64,000 nt of DNA from Silicimonas sp. (GCA_022824525.1 JAJDZT010000089.1:1-64000); one strand, 5' to 3'. Shown: positions 8,610 to 17,881, numbered from the stretch's first letter. The notes: generated by a model not told the origin, from the letters alone. Made by a program: numbers and translations.

Positions 8610-9476
8610 ATGCGCCGTTTTCTTCTTCTTTTCCTTCTTGTTTCGCCGGTATTTGCCGTTGCCGACAAACCGCAACCCTTTGCCAGCTTTGACCTTGCCA
8701 GCGAACCCGTGCTCGCGGACCCCCATGATCTGGAGATTGGGCCGGACGGGCGTCTCTACGTGGCCGACAAGTTCGGGTCTCGGATCGCCGTGTTCGATCC
8801 TGAGACGCTCGAATTGGTCGAGATGCTGGGGGAGGGGTTCCTCCCCGGTGTGCATGATATCTCGTTCGGGTCTGATGGACGTATCGCTGTTGCCGTAACG
8901 GGGATGTCGGCTGTTGCGCTCTATGACGGGATTGATGCGCTGAATGCGCCCCCGGACAGCGGTTTGCGAGCGCCCCGGACGGAAGGGGCGCTGATCCATT
9001 CAAACGGCGATGTCTACGTGACTTCGGGCGGTACGGGAGAGGTGTTCCGCTTTGGCAATGACACGATCAAAGCCGTCGCGGGCGGGCATCCGGGCGCGCA
9101 TGACGTGGAAGAGGGGCCCGATGGCTCGGTCTGGGTGGCGGATAACTTCAACCAACGGCTGGTGCGGTATTCCGAGGATTTGGAGCAGTTGCAGGTGTTG
9201 AACCATGCCAAGTTCGGGTTTCGCGGGCCGCGCTATCTTGATGTGACCGAGTTCGGGCATCTGGTGGTAGCCGATCAGGACGCGCACCGGATCCTGCTGA
9301 TCGACCCGGAGGGGCCGGATGGCGGGACGCTGCTGGGCGTTCTTGGAGATGGCATGCCCGGTATGGGTCCGGGCAAGTTCGACGACCCCGAGGGCGTGGA
9401 GATCGACGGGTCCCGGTTCTACTTCGCCGACAGCGACAACAACCGGATTGTGCGGTATTCGGTTGTGCTGAATTGA
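8610..9476 (+). CDS. Secreted NHL-repeat beta-propeller protein
   Basis: The 288-residue product has a signal peptide (MRRFLLLFLLVSPVFAVA) followed by repeated NHL/SMP-30-like blades. Examples are DLEIGPDGRLYVADKFGSRI, DVEEGPDGSVWVADNFNQRL, YLDVTEFGHLVVADQDAHRI and GVEIDGSRFYFADSDNNRI. The spacing of about 45-50 residues suggests a six-bladed propeller in the periplasm. The function cannot be read from sequence; such propellers act as lactonases, binding scaffolds or lyases. I chose the ATG at 8610 for the signal peptide, though no clear Shine-Dalgarno precedes it; the frame is also open from a TTG at 8592. It is convergent with the next gene. Confidence 0.8.
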   Translation: MRRFLLLFLLVSPVFAVADKPQPFASFDLASEPVLADPHDLEIGPDGRLYVADKFGSRIAVFDPETLELVEMLGEGFLPGVHDISFGSDGRIAVAVTGMSAVALYDGIDALNAPPDSGLRAPRTEGALIHSNGDVYVTSGGTGEVFRFGNDTIKAVAGGHPGAHDVEEGPDGSVWVADNFNQRLVRYSEDLEQLQVLNHAKFGFRGPRYLDVTEFGHLVVADQDAHRILLIDPEGPDGGTLLGVLGDGMPGMGPGKFDDPEGVEIDGSRFYFADSDNNRIVRYSVVLN

Positions 9477-9483
9477 GGGGGTG

Positions 9484-10182
9484 TCAGTCCTTCTTGCAGA
9501 AGTAGAGTGCGATGTAGGGGGGCATGTTTTCATGAGGGCGATTGCCACCTGACGCGTGCAACGTAACTCCAGCACCACTATTATGGAAACGGTTGTCGTT
9601 GTTCATACCGTACAGCGTGCCGTCGGGTATCATCAGCGCGCCACCGTGATTATGCGCTGGCATCTGGGCCTCAGTCAAAGTGACTTCTTCCGCGCCGCCG
9701 GTCGCTTCTTTCGGCTTATCTTTGAATGCAGGATACTCGGTGTGACCATTCGAATGGCGTCCGGCACCAACGATCATTCTTCCTCCTGCAGGCTCAAACA
9801 GTGACCATCCTCTAGGGCACGCACCTGTGCGTTGCGATCGATCAAAAGCAAGCACAGAGTCGCCTAATATCAGTTGAATTGCATCAATGGCTTGTTGTTG
9901 ATCCGCTGCAGCCTCCAAAACAGGGAGACGCTCTTTTTCCCAAAGTTCGATTGTGGAAAGGTTCACACGCGTCCTTTCATCAAGGCCGCCGAGGATGGAT
10001 TGGATTTCATCGATCTGTTGCTGTTGCTCCAGCAGGCATCGACTGTGCGTGCTAAGCTGCTCGGAAACTGATCGGTCGTTGAAGCCATCAGCCTCGATTT
10101 CGGCGCAACTTTGTGCCAGTGCAGGTCCTGAAAGTACAAAGGCAATTAGGGACGCAATTCTTCTCCACCACTTGTAGTGCAT
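9484..10182 (-). CDS. Secreted protein with phage tail-collar-like C-terminal domain
   Basis: The 232-residue product has a signal peptide (cleavage near ALA-QS, residue 23) and a Gln-rich coiled-coil-like region (about 50-110). The C-terminal part carries tail-collar signatures: CPRGWSLFEPAGGRMIVGAG, TLTEAQMPAHNH and NRPHENMPPYIALYFCKK. In phage, this domain lies in tail fibres; related bacterial proteins include the microcystin-dependent-protein family. A signal peptide on such a domain is unusual and no other phage gene is nearby. The start at 10182 has AAGGAG at 8-nt spacing. The composition looks less GC-rich than neighbouring genes, which hints at acquisition. Confidence 0.7.
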   Translation of the reverse strand: MHYKWWRRIASLIAFVLSGPALAQSCAEIEADGFNDRSVSEQLSTHSRCLLEQQQQIDEIQSILGGLDERTRVNLSTIELWEKERLPVLEAAADQQQAIDAIQLILGDSVLAFDRSQRTGACPRGWSLFEPAGGRMIVGAGRHSNGHTEYPAFKDKPKEATGGAEEVTLTEAQMPAHNHGGALMIPDGTLYGMNNDNRFHNSGAGVTLHASGGNRPHENMPPYIALYFCKKD

Positions 10183-10403
10183 TGATCGTACTCCTTTGGG
10201 GTCAAAACCTTTGGATCGCAAATTGTCGTTTGATATCTTTCTATCGTTTCGCGGATGGATTCGCCGGTCACGGGCTTCCAGACCCCAGCGATTGCAGCAA
10301 GCGCTATGAAAACCACAATGAGTGGCGCAAAAACAGGATGGTTTCTGAACCAATTTACAATTCGCTGAACGCGGTCGGGATTGTCGTCGTTGGAATCAGT
10401 CAA
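10146..10403 (-). CDS. Possible small single-pass membrane protein (TTG start)
   Basis: An 85-residue frame reads as a short polar N-terminus, one clear membrane segment (FAPLIVVFIALAAIAGVW) and a polar domain with two cysteines (TICDPKVL, YDQCTTSGG). Its last 37 nt overlap the start of the tail-collar gene in another frame, which would give coupling. The start is uncertain. The TTG at 10403 falls immediately after the acs terminator T-run and lacks a ribosome-binding site, so leaderless translation or a later start may apply. The amino-acid pattern is protein-like, but I recognise no family. Confidence 0.42.
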   Translation of the reverse strand: MTDSNDDNPDRVQRIVNWFRNHPVFAPLIVVFIALAAIAGVWKPVTGESIRETIERYQTTICDPKVLTPKEYDQCTTSGGEELRP

Positions 10404-10406
10404 AAC

Positions 10407-10440
10407 AAAAAAATGCGCCCAAGAATAAGCCTTGGGCGCA
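10407..10440 (-). terminator. Rho-independent terminator after acs
   Basis: A perfect 10-bp stem (tgcgcccaag/cttgggcgca, loop 10424-10430) is followed on the minus strand by seven T. It ends the ABC-transporter-acs operon. Confidence 0.92.
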
Positions 10441-10465
10441 TTCTGCCGAAAATTTCTCTTGATGA

Positions 10466-12424
10466 CTACCCCCGGTTCATCCGGTTCTCGATCAGGTCGT
10501 CGACCACTTCTGGCTCGGCGAGCGTGGAGGTGTCGCCAAGTGCGCCGTAGTCGTTCTCGGCGATCTTGCGCAGGATGCGGCGCATGATCTTGCCGGAGCG
10601 GGTCTTGGGCAGCCCCGGCGCGAACTGGAGGAGGTCGGGTTTGGCGATGGGGCCGATCTCGCTCCGGACCCAAGTTTCGAGTTCCTTGCGGAGTTCCTCG
10701 GACGGCTCTTCGCCGCCCATCAGGGTGACATAGGCGTAGATGCCCTGACCCTTGATGTCGTGCGGGTAACCCACAACAGCGGCCTCGGCGACTTTCTCGT
10801 GGGCCACAAGCGCGCTTTCGACCTCGGCCGTGCCCATCCGGTGGCCGGAGACGTTGATCACGTCATCGACGCGGCCGGTGATCCAGTAGTAGCCATCGGC
10901 GTCGCGGCGGCATCCGTCGCCCGAGAAGTAGTAGTTCTTGTAGTCGGCGAAATACGTCTTCTCAAAGCGTTCGTGATCGCCCCAGACAGTGCGCATCTGC
11001 GCGGGCCAGCTGTCCTTCATGCAGAGGACGCCTTCGGCTTCCATTGTCGTGATCTCTTCCCCGGTGGTGGGCTCCAAAATCACCGGCTGGACGCCAAAGA
11101 AGGGCACGGTCGCAGAACCCGGTTTCGTCGGGATCGCGCCGGGGAGCGGGGTCAGCAAGTGGCCACCGGTTTCGGTCTGCCACCACGTGTCGACAATGGG
11201 AACGTTTCCGCCGCCGACGACATCGTTGTACCAGTTCCAGGCTTCCGGGTTAATCGGCTCGCCGACCGTGCCCAGAACCTTGAGGTCCGAAAGGTCATAT
11301 TTCTCGACGAATTCCGTGCCTTTGCCCATCAATGCGCGGATCGCGGTGGGCGCGGTGTAGAACTGGTTCACCTTGTGCTTTTCGCAGACGGCCCAGAAGC
11401 GGCCCGCGTCAGGGTAGGTGGGTACGCCTTCGAACATCAGCGTTGTCGCGCCGTTCGCAAGGGGACCATAAACGATGTAGCTGTGGCCTGTGACCCAGCC
11501 GACATCTGCGGTGCACCAGAAGATATCGCCGTCATGATAGTCGAACGTGTACTGGTGCGTCATCGAGGCGTAGACGATGTAGCCGCCCGTCGTATGCACG
11601 ACGCCCTTTGGCTGACCCGTCGAGCCGGAGGTGTAAAGGATGAAGAGCGGGTCTTCGGCGCCCATCTCCTCCGGCGGGCAATCCGTCGACGCCTCGGCTT
11701 TCAGCTCATGGTACCAGTGGTCGCGACCTGCCTCCATCGGGACGTCGCCGCCGGTGCGCTGGACGACCAGCATCTGGCAACCGCCTTCAACCTTGGTGAA
11801 GGCTTTGTCCGCGTTGGTCTTCAGTGGCGTGTTCCGGCCGCCTCGCGGCGCTTCGTCGGCTGTGATGACGACTTTGCCCTGACACTGGTTGACCCGTGCC
11901 GCCAGGGCGTCGGGCGAGAAACCTGCGAAGACGATGGAGTGGATCGCGCCGATGCGGGCGCAGGCGAGCATGGCGTAGGCCGCTTCCGGGATCATCGGAA
12001 GATACAGAACGACCCGGTCGCCTTTGCCAACGCCCATTCCTTTCAGAACATTGGCGAACTGGGAGACTTCGCTGTGCAATTCCTTGTAGGTGATGTGCTT
12101 GGCGTCGGCGGATGGATCGTCCGGTTCCCAGATGATTGCCGTCTGGTCGCCCCGTGTCTCAAGATGTCTATCGATGCAGTTTGCCGCGACGTTCAGAGTG
12201 CCGTCCTCAAACCAGCGAATGTCAATGTTTCCAGGCGCGAAGGAGGTGTTCTTCACCTTGGTGAACGGTTTGATCCAATCGACACGCTTTCCGTGCTCGG
12301 CCCAGAATCCTTCCGGGTCTTCCACAGATTGCTTGTACATCGCATCATACTTGGCACGGTCCGCGTGTGCGTTCGCGGCCATGTCACTTTCAGGCCAATA
12401 CATGCCGTCACGCTGGTCAAGCAT
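10466..12424 (-). CDS. acs: Acetyl-CoA synthetase (AMP-forming)
   Basis: Acs activates acetate to acetyl-CoA through acetyl-AMP in the cytoplasm. The 652-residue length is standard. Visible motifs are the P-loop [14 protein letters not shown], the acetate-pocket tryptophan in [10 protein letters not shown] (this Trp restricts the site to very short acids), the hinge/adenylate motif in the [13 protein letters not shown] region, and the C-terminal [13 protein letters not shown], whose Lys is the regulatory acetylation site in this family. GGAGGAGG precedes the ATG. It lies 35 nt after a LivF-type gene and appears to be the last cistron of a five-gene ABC-transporter operon, then a strong terminator. 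That operon position is unusual for acs. Confidence 0.96.
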   Translation of the reverse strand: MLDQRDGMYWPESDMAANAHADRAKYDAMYKQSVEDPEGFWAEHGKRVDWIKPFTKVKNTSFAPGNIDIRWFEDGTLNVAANCIDRHLETRGDQTAIIWEPDDPSADAKHITYKELHSEVSQFANVLKGMGVGKGDRVVLYLPMIPEAAYAMLACARIGAIHSIVFAGFSPDALAARVNQCQGKVVITADEAPRGGRNTPLKTNADKAFTKVEGGCQMLVVQRTGGDVPMEAGRDHWYHELKAEASTDCPPEEMGAEDPLFILYTSGSTGQPKGVVHTTGGYIVYASMTHQYTFDYHDGDIFWCTADVGWVTGHSYIVYGPLANGATTLMFEGVPTYPDAGRFWAVCEKHKVNQFYTAPTAIRALMGKGTEFVEKYDLSDLKVLGTVGEPINPEAWNWYNDVVGGGNVPIVDTWWQTETGGHLLTPLPGAIPTKPGSATVPFFGVQPVILEPTTGEEITTMEAEGVLCMKDSWPAQMRTVWGDHERFEKTYFADYKNYYFSGDGCRRDADGYYWITGRVDDVINVSGHRMGTAEVESALVAHEKVAEAAVVGYPHDIKGQGIYAYVTLMGGEEPSEELRKELETWVRSEIGPIAKPDLLQFAPGLPKTRSGKIMRRILRKIAENDYGALGDTSTLAEPEVVDDLIENRMNRG

Positions 12425-12459
12425 GGGCGTTCCCTCCTCCGGTAGTTCTGTTGTTCGCC

Positions 12460-13215
12460 TCAGATGGCGAGGTATTTTGCGCGGAGCGCTTCGTCTTCCA
12501 GCACTTTTTGCGCAGAATCGTCGTACACGACTTGACCTGTATCAAGGATCACGGCGCGATCTGCGAGTTTCAGCGCTGCAACCGCGTTCTGTTCCACGAT
12601 GATCGTGGTGATACCCTGGTCGCGGATGACGTTTAGCGTTTTGGCGATTTCCTGCACGATGACAGGTGCCAGACCTTCATAAGGTTCGTCCAGCAAAAGC
12701 ACCTTGATGTCGCGGGCAAGCGCACGGGCGATTGCGAGCATTTGCTGTTCACCACCTGACAGCGTCGAGCCGTCCTGCGTGCGGCGTTCGCCGAGGCGCG
12801 GGAAGAGCTCATAAATGCGCTCAAGGGACCAGCCAACTGGCGGTGCAATCTGGGCGAGCTTGAGGTTCTCCTCGACCGTCAGACCCTGGATGATGCGGCG
12901 ATCCTCCGGGACCAGCGCGATGCCGTTCTGCGCGGCCTCGTAGCTCGACATCTTGTGAAGCGGCTGGTGATCGAGCCAGACTTCGCCGTGCCGGAGTTCC
13001 GGGCTTGGCATACGTGCAATGGCGCGGAGCGTGGAGGTCTTGCCTGCACCGTTCCGGCCGAGAAGGGCAAGGATTTCGCCCTCATGCACGTTGAAGCTTA
13101 CGTCCTGGACAATATAGCTCTCGCCGTAAAACGCCTCGATGTTCCAGACGCTGAGATAGGCCGGCGCGGTCGCGGCGTTGTTGCGGCGTTTGTCGAATGT
13201 TTCGTTATCGAGCAT
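12460..13215 (-). CDS. LivF-type ABC transporter ATP-binding protein
   Basis: This is the second ATPase of a branched-chain amino-acid-type (HAAT) uptake system. Of the 251 residues, Walker A is at 53-60 (GRNGAGKT), the signature is [15 protein letters not shown], and Walker B is [13 protein letters not shown]. An N-terminal extension of about 20 residues precedes the usual start of the family. It is 12 nt from the LivG-type gene and 35 nt before acs, so it shares the operon. LivF-like proteins of this clade also serve urea, amide and aromatic-acid systems. The substrate is therefore not set by this subunit. Confidence 0.93.
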   Translation of the reverse strand: MLDNETFDKRRNNAATAPAYLSVWNIEAFYGESYIVQDVSFNVHEGEILALLGRNGAGKTSTLRAIARMPSPELRHGEVWLDHQPLHKMSSYEAAQNGIALVPEDRRIIQGLTVEENLKLAQIAPPVGWSLERIYELFPRLGERRTQDGSTLSGGEQQMLAIARALARDIKVLLLDEPYEGLAPVIVQEIAKTLNVIRDQGITTIIVEQNAVAALKLADRAVILDTGQVVYDDSAQKVLEDEALRAKYLAI

Positions 13216-13227
13216 CGGTGCGCCCCC

Positions 13228-13986
13228 TTAATGCTGGCTTTCGCCCAGATAGGCTTCCTGAACTTTCGGATTGCCCTTGATGTTTTCCGGCGTGTCTTCG
13301 ACCAGAGGCGTGCCCTGGGCCAAAACCGTGATCCGCTCGGCAAGGCTGAACACGACGTGCATGTCGTGCTCGATGATGCACATGGTGATGTCACGCTTCG
13401 ACTTGATCTCCTTCAGAAGATCGATCGTGTTGTTCGTGTCAGCACGCGCCATGCCTGCGGTCGGTTCGTCGAGCAGCAGGAGTTTCGGTTCCTGAACAAG
13501 ACACATCGCCATCTCAAGGCGGCGTTTGTCACCGCGTGAGAGCGAGGCGGAGTGGAAGTCTTTCTTGTCCGCCATATTGACGTCTTCAAGAATGGCTTCC
13601 GCCTTTTCGATCAGCGATTTCTCGTGGAAGACCTGCTCAAAGGCATGCATCCGGAAAGCGCCATCCCGCTTGCCGAAGCAGGGGATCAGGATGTTTTCGA
13701 GGACCGTCAGATCACCGAAGATCTCGGGCGTCTGGAAGACGCGGGAGATGCCCATCTGGTTGATCTCATGCGGTTTCCGTCCCAGCACGGACTGTCCGTC
13801 GAACATCACCGAGCCGGTATCCGGGATCAGCTTGCCGACAAGGCAGTTCAGAAGCGTGGACTTGCCTGCGCCGTTCGGTCCGATGATCGCGTGGACGGTG
13901 TTTTCGGCCACGCTGAGGTTCACATCACCGAGCGCCTGCAGACCGCCGAAGCGCTTGTTGACGCCTTTGACTTCGAGAATACCCAT
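13228..13986 (-). CDS. LivG-type ABC transporter ATP-binding protein
   Basis: The 252-residue ATPase has Walker A GPNGAGKST at 36-44, Walker B LLLLDEPTAGMA and the C-terminal H-loop IIEHDMHVVFSLAERI. The ABC signature reads LSRGDKRRLEMA, in which the canonical Ser-Gly-Gly-Gln is replaced by Ser-Arg-Gly-Asp. This occurs in some HAAT sub-families and does not imply inactivity. It lies 12-13 nt from its neighbours on both sides, in one operon with two permeases, LivF and a binding protein. Confidence 0.93.
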   Translation of the reverse strand: MGILEVKGVNKRFGGLQALGDVNLSVAENTVHAIIGPNGAGKSTLLNCLVGKLIPDTGSVMFDGQSVLGRKPHEINQMGISRVFQTPEIFGDLTVLENILIPCFGKRDGAFRMHAFEQVFHEKSLIEKAEAILEDVNMADKKDFHSASLSRGDKRRLEMAMCLVQEPKLLLLDEPTAGMARADTNNTIDLLKEIKSKRDITMCIIEHDMHVVFSLAERITVLAQGTPLVEDTPENIKGNPKVQEAYLGESQH

Positions 13987-13998
13987 TGTCAGGTCTCC

Positions 13999-15192
13999 TT
14001 ATTCTGCAGGGGTTGCGTCGGGGGACGGCTTGTCTTTGCGCTTCTTCCGACGGAAGAGACGCCCGATCCGCTGTCCACCTTCAACAAGGCCGCCTGGCAG
14101 GAAGATCACGACCAGCATGAACACGATGCCGAGCGTCAGGTGCCAGCCTTTGCCGATGAAGGGGTGGATGATCGCCACCTTGAAGTTCTCCAGCCCATCC
14201 GGCATGAAGGCGAACCACTGGTGAAGGATGGCGTCGTTGATCTTGGAGAGGATGTTCTCCATGTACTTGATCATGCCAGCGCCAAGAACCGGGCCGATCA
14301 GGGTGCCGACGCCGCCGAGGATGGCCATAAGGACAACCTCGCCCGATGCCGTCCAGAACATGCGTTCGGGGCCAACCTGCGTGTCCATCGCAACCATTAG
14401 GCCGCCAGCAAGGCCGGCATACATGCCCGAGATCACGAAAGCTGCAAGGGTGTAAGGCTTGGAGTTCAGGCCTGTGTAGTTGAGCCGGTTCTGGTTCGAC
14501 TTCACCGCGCGCAGCATCATGCCGAAGGGCGAGCGGAAGATGCGGATCGAGATGTAGAAGGCGATCAGCATAACCACGGCTGCGATGTAGTAACCCGCGT
14601 TGAAGGTGAACTGCCATCCACCCACGTTCAGGAGATAGCTGTTGCCCATCTCGATGCCGAAGAGGTTGGCGCGTCCGATCTCACCGGGTTCAAGGTTTGA
14701 CAGAAGCGGGCGGTCGATCGGTTTGATCTGAAGCCCGGTTTCACCACCCGTGATCGGTGTCAGAACTGAGTAGGCCAGGGCGTAGGACATCTGGGCGAAG
14801 GCAAGTGTCAGGATCGAGAAGTAAATGCCCGATCGTCTGAGTGACACGAAGCCCACCACGAGCGCGAAGAGGCCCGCGACGACGATGCCCATGAAAATGG
14901 CCGGGATGACGTTGAGCGTCAGAAGCTTCATCATCCAGATCGCGGCGTAGGACCCCACACCGAGGAACGCGGCGTGACCGAAGGACAGGTAGCCCGTCAG
15001 GCCGAAGAGGATGTTGAAGCCGATCGCGAAGATGCCGAAGATCACGAAACGCTGCATCAGGTCGGGATAGCCCGCGTTGAATTGCGCCAGATCCGAGTTC
15101 TCCGGGAATGGGTTCAGAATGAACGGTGCCAGAAGCGTCAGCACCGCGACGACGAGAAGGAGGCTGGTGTCCTTGGAGTTGAGACCAAACAT
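13999..15192 (-). CDS. LivM-type ABC transporter permease
   Basis: This inner-membrane permease has 397 residues and about nine or ten hydrophobic segments. It carries the LivM/BPD_transp_2 pattern ([18 protein letters not shown] near residue 70-90 and the EAA-like loop [15 protein letters not shown]). The C-terminal tail is basic ([10 protein letters not shown]). It starts 3 nt after the LivH-type gene stops. Together they form the heterodimeric channel of the uptake system. Confidence 0.92.
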   Translation of the reverse strand: MFGLNSKDTSLLLVVAVLTLLAPFILNPFPENSDLAQFNAGYPDLMQRFVIFGIFAIGFNILFGLTGYLSFGHAAFLGVGSYAAIWMMKLLTLNVIPAIFMGIVVAGLFALVVGFVSLRRSGIYFSILTLAFAQMSYALAYSVLTPITGGETGLQIKPIDRPLLSNLEPGEIGRANLFGIEMGNSYLLNVGGWQFTFNAGYYIAAVVMLIAFYISIRIFRSPFGMMLRAVKSNQNRLNYTGLNSKPYTLAAFVISGMYAGLAGGLMVAMDTQVGPERMFWTASGEVVLMAILGGVGTLIGPVLGAGMIKYMENILSKINDAILHQWFAFMPDGLENFKVAIIHPFIGKGWHLTLGIVFMLVVIFLPGGLVEGGQRIGRLFRRKKRKDKPSPDATPAE

Positions 15193-15195
15193 TGC

Positions 15196-16221
15196 TTATT
15201 CCTCCATGACGCCCTTGCGGCCCATGAGGCCACGGGGACGAGTCAACAGGATGACGATGGCAACCAGGTAGATGATGATCTGGTTGATGCCGGGCAGCAG
15301 GTCGATGACCTGGCCCATCGAGGCGAAGCTTTCGAGGATGCCGAGAAGGAACCCTGCGAGCACCGCTCCGGGGAGGCTCCCCATGCCACCGACGACCACC
15401 ACGACGAAGCTGAGGACGAGGAAGTCCATGCCCATGTGGTAGTTGGGCGAGTTGATCGGCGTGTACATCACGCCCGCCAGACCCGCGACACAGGCCGCGA
15501 TGGCAAACATGATGGTGAAGCGTTTGTCGATGTTGATCCCCAGCATCCCCACCGTTTCCCGGTCCGCCATGCCGGCACGGACGACCATGCCGAAGGTGGT
15601 AAACTGGAGGAAGGCGAAGACACCCGCGATGATCACCATGGCGAAGCCGAAGTAGATCAGGCGCCAGTAGGGGTAGATGATGTTCTCCATCCCGATGAGT
15701 GCGCCGAAGTCGAAGGACCCGGTGAAGGCCGGAGGTGCCGGAGTCGGGATCGGGTTTGCACCGTAGATCGCCTTGATGATCTCCTGCAGAACGATGGCGA
15801 GGCCGAAGGTCACAAGGATCTGGTCGGCATGCGGGCGCTTGTAGAAGTGCTTGATGAGGCCGCGTTCCATTGCGATGCCGACCACGATCATGATTGGGAT
15901 TGAGAAGAGGATCGCGAGGGGAACGGACCAGTTTATGATCGATTGTGCGGCATCAACGCCGAACCAGTCAGCGAGGTAAGGCACATCGACCTTCAGGGGG
16001 TTGCCGAGGAAGTCGGTTCGCGTCTCATCGACCACTTCGTGGCTGAGGCTGAGGAGCCGTTGCAGGGTAACGGCGCAAAATGCACCGATCATGAACAGCG
16101 CGCCGTGGGCGAAGTTGACCACGCCGAGCGTTCCGAAAATCAGGGTCAGGCCAAGAGCGATAAGCGCATAGGCGCTGCCCTTGTCGAGACCGTTTAATAC
16201 TTGCAGGACAATAGCTTCCAT
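15196..16221 (-). CDS. LivH-type ABC transporter permease
   Basis: The 341-residue permease has the typical N-terminus (LNGLDKGSAYALIALGLTLI) and FGTLGVVNFAHGALFMIGAF. About eight membrane segments follow and the EAA-like loop is MADRETVGMLGINIDKRF. A long loop between segments 2 and 3 (residues 55-85) is somewhat extended compared with E. coli LivH. It is separated from the binding-protein gene by 86 nt carrying a stem-loop, as is common where the binding protein needs higher expression than the permeases. Confidence 0.92.
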   Translation of the reverse strand: MEAIVLQVLNGLDKGSAYALIALGLTLIFGTLGVVNFAHGALFMIGAFCAVTLQRLLSLSHEVVDETRTDFLGNPLKVDVPYLADWFGVDAAQSIINWSVPLAILFSIPIMIVVGIAMERGLIKHFYKRPHADQILVTFGLAIVLQEIIKAIYGANPIPTPAPPAFTGSFDFGALIGMENIIYPYWRLIYFGFAMVIIAGVFAFLQFTTFGMVVRAGMADRETVGMLGINIDKRFTIMFAIAACVAGLAGVMYTPINSPNYHMGMDFLVLSFVVVVVGGMGSLPGAVLAGFLLGILESFASMGQVIDLLPGINQIIIYLVAIVILLTRPRGLMGRKGVMEE

Positions 16222-16273
16222 GGGTCCCCACCTCGTGGATTGAGGGTCGGCGTCTCACCGCCGGTAGGTGGCC

Positions 16274-16291
16274 GGGCAGCCGTAACTGCCC
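16274..16291 (-). other. Intercistronic stem-loop between binding protein and permease genes
   Basis: A 6-bp GC stem (gggcag/ctgccc) with a 6-nt loop lies in the 86-nt gap between the binding-protein stop and the permease start. No T-run follows. It could stabilise the upstream mRNA segment or attenuate transcription. Confidence 0.4.
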
Positions 16292-16307
16292 AGCCGGAGT
16301 GGTTCGA

Positions 16308-17663
16308 TTAAGCGCCTGGGTTACAGGAGCCGAGAGAGGCTTCTGCGCCACCCATCTGCGGGTGATCAGGCGGATAGGTAACCTGAGCAACCGGAGTAAC
16401 TTCGACGATCTCGAGAAGGTCGAATTCCGAAGTCGGGTTTTCCTTACCTTTCACAACCAGCACGTCCTTGAAGCACTGGTGGTCTGCGCCACGATAGAGC
16501 GTCGGGCCGTTGCCCAGGCCGTCGAATTCGAAGTCTTCGAGAGCTTCGGCGACTGCACATGGGTTGAACGAGCCAGCGCGGTTCACGGCGTCTGCATAAA
16601 GCAGCGTCTGAACGTAGCAGGTGTGTGCGGCTTGCGACGGCGGGAAGCCGTACTTGGTGCCGAACGAGCGGGTGAAGGCCTGCGAGCCTGCATCCGGCAG
16701 CGACCAGTGCCAGTTCGTGGAGCCGAAGATGCCCTTAACGTTGGCGCCAGCACCACGTGCCATCAGGCGCGAGTAGAGCGGAACAACGATTTCGAACTGC
16801 TTGCCGTTGACCAGCTTGTCACGCAGACCGAACTGAACAGCGTTGGTCAGCGAGTTGACCATGTTACCGCCGTAGTGGTTCAGAACCAGAACGTCGGCGT
16901 CTGTTTGCAGAACAGGTGCAATATAGGACGAGAAGTCCGTCTGGGTGAGCGGGGTCTTGACCGCGTTGACGGTTTCCCAGCCCATGGCTTCGGTGGCTTG
17001 CTTGACGGCTTCTTCCGTCGTGTAGCCCCAGTTGTAGTCCGCCGTCAGGTGGTAAGCCTTACGGTCAGCGCCGTATGCGTTCGAAAGCACCGGAGCGAGA
17101 GCAGCACCCGACATGTACGAGTTGAAGAAGTGACGGAAGCCGTTGGCTTTCCGGTCCTTACCCGTGGTGTCGTTGGAGTGCGTCAGGCCGGCCATGAAGA
17201 TGACGCCGGCTTCCTGGCAGAGCGCCTGCACAGCAACAGCCACACCAGAGGACGAACCACCGGTGATCATGATGGCGCCGTCTTTTTCGATCATCGACTT
17301 GGCAGATGCGCGAGCGGCGTCAGATTTGGTCTGAGTGTCGCCCGTGACGTACTCGACTTTCTTGCCGAGAATGCCGTTGCCTTCCAGCGTCTTGGACGAG
17401 AAGGTCGGGATCATGCCGCCGTCGCCACCGCCGTTCAGGTGCTCGACTGCGAGTTCATACGCACGAAGTTCGTCCGCACCCTCGTCAGCGTAAGGGCCGG
17501 TTTGTGGAACGTTGAAACCAAGAGTAACAGTGTCGCCTTCAGGTGCATTGGTGAAGCCAGCGTGGCTTGCAGCCCAGGCAGCGCCTGTAAAGATGGTCGG
17601 CGTTGCCAGACCGGCAGCCCCCGCCTTCAGTACACCGCGGCGCGAAAGATCGCTTTTTGACAT
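16308..17663 (-). CDS. Tat-exported HAAT substrate-binding protein
   Basis: The 451-residue periplasmic binding protein (Peripla_BP_5/6, type I fold) has a twin-arginine signal (SDLSRRGVLKAGAAGLATPT) ending near AWA-AS. The mature part shows LGFNVPQTGPYADEG, GITGGSS-like and SYMSGAALAP patterns typical of LivJ/AmiC/UrtA relatives. Tat export suggests folding before secretion. It is the first gene of the operon with two permeases, two ATPases and acs, and is transcribed divergently from a signalling operon. The ligand is unknown. The link with acs makes a short-chain carboxylate or a compound yielding acetate plausible. Confidence 0.9.
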   Translation of the reverse strand: MSKSDLSRRGVLKAGAAGLATPTIFTGAAWAASHAGFTNAPEGDTVTLGFNVPQTGPYADEGADELRAYELAVEHLNGGGDGGMIPTFSSKTLEGNGILGKKVEYVTGDTQTKSDAARASAKSMIEKDGAIMITGGSSSGVAVAVQALCQEAGVIFMAGLTHSNDTTGKDRKANGFRHFFNSYMSGAALAPVLSNAYGADRKAYHLTADYNWGYTTEEAVKQATEAMGWETVNAVKTPLTQTDFSSYIAPVLQTDADVLVLNHYGGNMVNSLTNAVQFGLRDKLVNGKQFEIVVPLYSRLMARGAGANVKGIFGSTNWHWSLPDAGSQAFTRSFGTKYGFPPSQAAHTCYVQTLLYADAVNRAGSFNPCAVAEALEDFEFDGLGNGPTLYRGADHQCFKDVLVVKGKENPTSEFDLLEIVEVTPVAQVTYPPDHPQMGGAEASLGSCNPGA

Positions 17664-17881
17664 TGAAGTCCTCCCATAAGCGTTCTCAGATTGTCGTCAG
17701 AGTTCTTCGGACGCATCTGACCTTTACTAGGTGGCTTATTTATCACCGCCGGACTTGTCACATTGCAATAAGCTGTTAGCGCACGCAGATTTTTCTGTAA
17801 ATTTTTGGACAGCTCGGGTATCCATTTTGTAAATTTCTTTTCTTTGCGCCGCAGAAAGCCTTAGATTCTCGACTATTCGCC
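17664..17881. promoter_or_regulatory. Divergent promoter region with paired TGTAAATTT repeats
   Basis: The 218 bp separate the ABC-acs operon from the XRE/kinase operon and must hold both promoters. It is AT-rich compared with its surroundings. The nonamer TGTAAATTT occurs twice in the same orientation, at 17796-17804 and 17828-17836. The copies are exactly 32 bp apart (about three helical turns) and both are flanked by T-rich sequence. They are candidate operator half-sites for the adjacent XRE regulator. Confidence 0.5.

Noticed and set aside
10146..10673. 175-codon minus frame spanning the acs end and the small membrane protein
   Set aside because: The first half is a shadow of acs and crosses its terminator; only the last 85 codons look like protein.
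10760..12445. Plus-strand 561-codon frame opposite acs
   Set aside because: Antisense shadow of a well-supported gene; no recognisable protein pattern.
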